A stretch of 39,617 nucleotides of DNA from IMG/VR virus record IMGVR_UViG_3300030060_005413, positions 1-39,617 of that record. One strand, 5' to 3'. A program made the translations under genes and the position numbers. The DNA comes from a virus. The notes under the pieces are model-generated. The model saw only the letters and a list, made by a program, of their open reading frames with translations. It did not search any database and was not told where the DNA came from. Positions 38,773-39,617 of the stretch are shown here, in pieces (position 1 is the stretch's first letter; the number at the start of each line of letters is the position of its first letter).

Positions 38773-39102
38773 TTAGACAATAGTAAGAGTATCCCCAGAA
38801 TCAATAGTGACAGTTACACCACTATTAATAGTTATAGGACCTGCTGCCATTGCGTTACAGGCTGCTCCAAATGTAGTGCCTATGGTGTAGTTTGTCGTTA
38901 CTGTTTGAGCGTTTTCAAAAAATAGTTTATCGGTTCCTCCTCCTGTTGGAACGCTACTCCCTCCTCCTCCAATCTCTTTTACTGTACCCCCATCATTGAC
39001 AAATAACTTTTGAGCAGAAGTATCAAGAGCCACTTCGCCATTAACAATATCACTTGTAGTAGGTGTGCTTGTACCTCGTTTTAACTTAATAGTATTTCCC
39101 AT
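38773..39102 (-). CDS. Tail protein with shared C-terminal beta module
   Basis: 109 aa. N-terminal KLKRGTSTPTTSDIVNGEVALDTSAQKLFVNDGG is the repetitive beta-hairpin start of many phage fibre proteins (NGEVALD). The C-terminal ~55 residues match the end of the fibre at 4353-5153. Follows the big fibre gene by 20 bp in the same operon. Probably a fibre tip or attachment module. Confidence 0.75.
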   Translation of the reverse strand: MGNTIKLKRGTSTPTTSDIVNGEVALDTSAQKLFVNDGGTVKEIGGGGSSVPTGGGTDKLFFENAQTVTTNYTIGTTFGAACNAMAAGPITINSGVTVTIDSGDTLTIV

Positions 39103-39122
39103 TGGCTTTTAACTCCTATGGC

Positions 39123-39617
39123 TTAAAATGTACCCCCGTCCAAATCAAATCCAGAAGTTGAGCCATCTTCAAGAAATGTTACCAAGTCACTTAATGCAAC
39201 CTGCTTCATAGTTCCGGCATCATTGCAGACAAAACGATCTCCTGCTGCCAGTGTTGTTGAAGTAGCAGAAGTCCCACCATCCATTAAATTTAATTCTGAA
39301 GTTGTTGCTGTAACTCCATCCATGATATTGAGTTCTGATGTAGTAGCAGTAACCCCATCCATGATATTTAATTCAGAAGCTGTCGCTGTTACTCCGTCTA
39401 ATATATTTAATTCAGAGGTAGTAACTGTTGCTCCATCTAATATCTGAACTTCAGACTGTGTTAGGTCAGCTAAAGCACTTGCTGTATTAGAACCCATTGT
39501 TGCTAATTCTGTAAGCTGTGCGTCTGAAGCCTGCTTTGCATTTAACTGAGTCTGAATATTACTTGTTACTCCGTCTGTATGATTTAGCTCACTAGTAGTA
39601 GCTGTTACCCCATCTAG
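39123..39617 (-). CDS. Modular tail fibre protein, C-terminal part (continues from base 1)
   Basis: This is the downstream end of the fibre that starts at 1579; 39419-39617 repeats 1-199. It contains the second LDG repeat array and ends FVCNDAGTMKQVALSDLVTFLEDG then DLDGGTF, a frequent fibre C-terminus. An internal ATG at 39497 would give 124 aa but there is no reason to start there when the frame is open upstream. Confidence 0.85.
   Translation of the reverse strand, partial: LDGVTATTSELNHTDGVTSNIQTQLNAKQASDAQLTELATMGSNTASALADLTQSEVQILDGATVTTSELNILDGVTATASELNIMDGVTATTSELNIMDGVTATTSELNLMDGGTSATSTTLAAGDRFVCNDAGTMKQVALSDLVTFLEDGSTSGFDLDGGTF
39273..39452 (-). repeat. Second array of 13-residue LDG repeats
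   Basis: Five units from EVQILDGATVTTS to ELNLMDGGTS, including two with IMDGVTATTS. Same 39-bp period as the first array but separate from it. Confidence 0.85.
39419..39617. repeat. Terminal direct repeat, right copy
   Basis: Matches 1-199 with mismatches at 39491 (A against C) and 39542 (T against C). Both change the fibre residue: Ser against Ala, and Asn against Asp. Confidence 0.85.

Noticed and set aside
39419-39617. Exact direct terminal repeat of a virion end
   Set aside because: Two mismatches over 199 bp and a fibre frame running across favour a circular assembly overlap; read ends would be needed to prove otherwise.
1-39617. tRNA genes, integrase, CI-like repressor, photosynthesis or other metabolic host genes apart from GalE
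   Set aside because: Read through without finding sequence support; a tRNA search program could still find a degenerate one.

Overview
The window is essentially one complete genome of a tailed bacterial virus with a long, non-contractile (lambda-like siphovirus) tail. The last 199 bases repeat the first 199 with two mismatches, so the contig closes into a circle of about 39,418 bp. The tail-fibre gene cut by the contig ends becomes a single 624-codon reading frame when closed. The DNA is strongly A+T-rich. Many small proteins and tail-fibre modules look like families I associate from memory with marine phages, especially those of picocyanobacteria, so a marine Prochlorococcus/Synechococcus-type (or Pelagibacter-type) host is plausible but not proven. 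I see no integrase, CI-like repressor, DNA polymerase, tRNA, photosynthesis gene or recognisable endolysin.

Layout. Leftward (minus strand, read from 26.3 kb down to 1 and across the junction to about 38.5 kb) is a long, tightly packed late operon. In order of transcription it holds a small leader gene, a protein with two ParB-like domains, a radical SAM/SPASM enzyme, a TET-associated-type glycosyltransferase, small and large terminase, portal, Mu-F/SPP1-gp7-like head protein and several tiny basic proteins. These are followed by scaffold, major capsid protein, decoration protein, head-tail connector proteins, tail tube, tail chaperone with a probable lambda G/GT-type frameshift, tape measure, tail tip genes (M-, L-, K-, I- and J-like) and a large set of modular fibre/adhesin genes. 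Rightward (plus strand, 26.5 to 36.3 kb) is the early region. It holds many small unknown genes, a DUF932 protein, a ribbon-helix-helix candidate, a RecA-fold helicase-like ATPase, a PD-(D/E)XK nuclease, a RusA resolvase, GalE, an ERF annealing protein and a small acidic-tailed protein. The strand alternates between 36.3 and 38.8 kb, where genes encode small membrane, secreted and coiled-coil proteins.

How it may work together. ERF, RusA, the PD-(D/E)XK nuclease and the ATPase suggest recombination-based replication relying on the host polymerase. Early transcription seems to be organised by a repeated 15-bp palindrome (consensus AATTGTAWTACAATT). It occurs four times in the divergent promoter region and again, usually as a pair 39-40 bp apart, upstream of several early genes. 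Its left half doubles as a likely -35 box. The best candidate for a new system is the ParB - radical SAM - glycosyltransferase trio fused in overlapping fashion to the terminase genes, with GalE elsewhere as a possible UDP-sugar supplier. I infer that this could be a DNA base hypermodification pathway linked to packaging.
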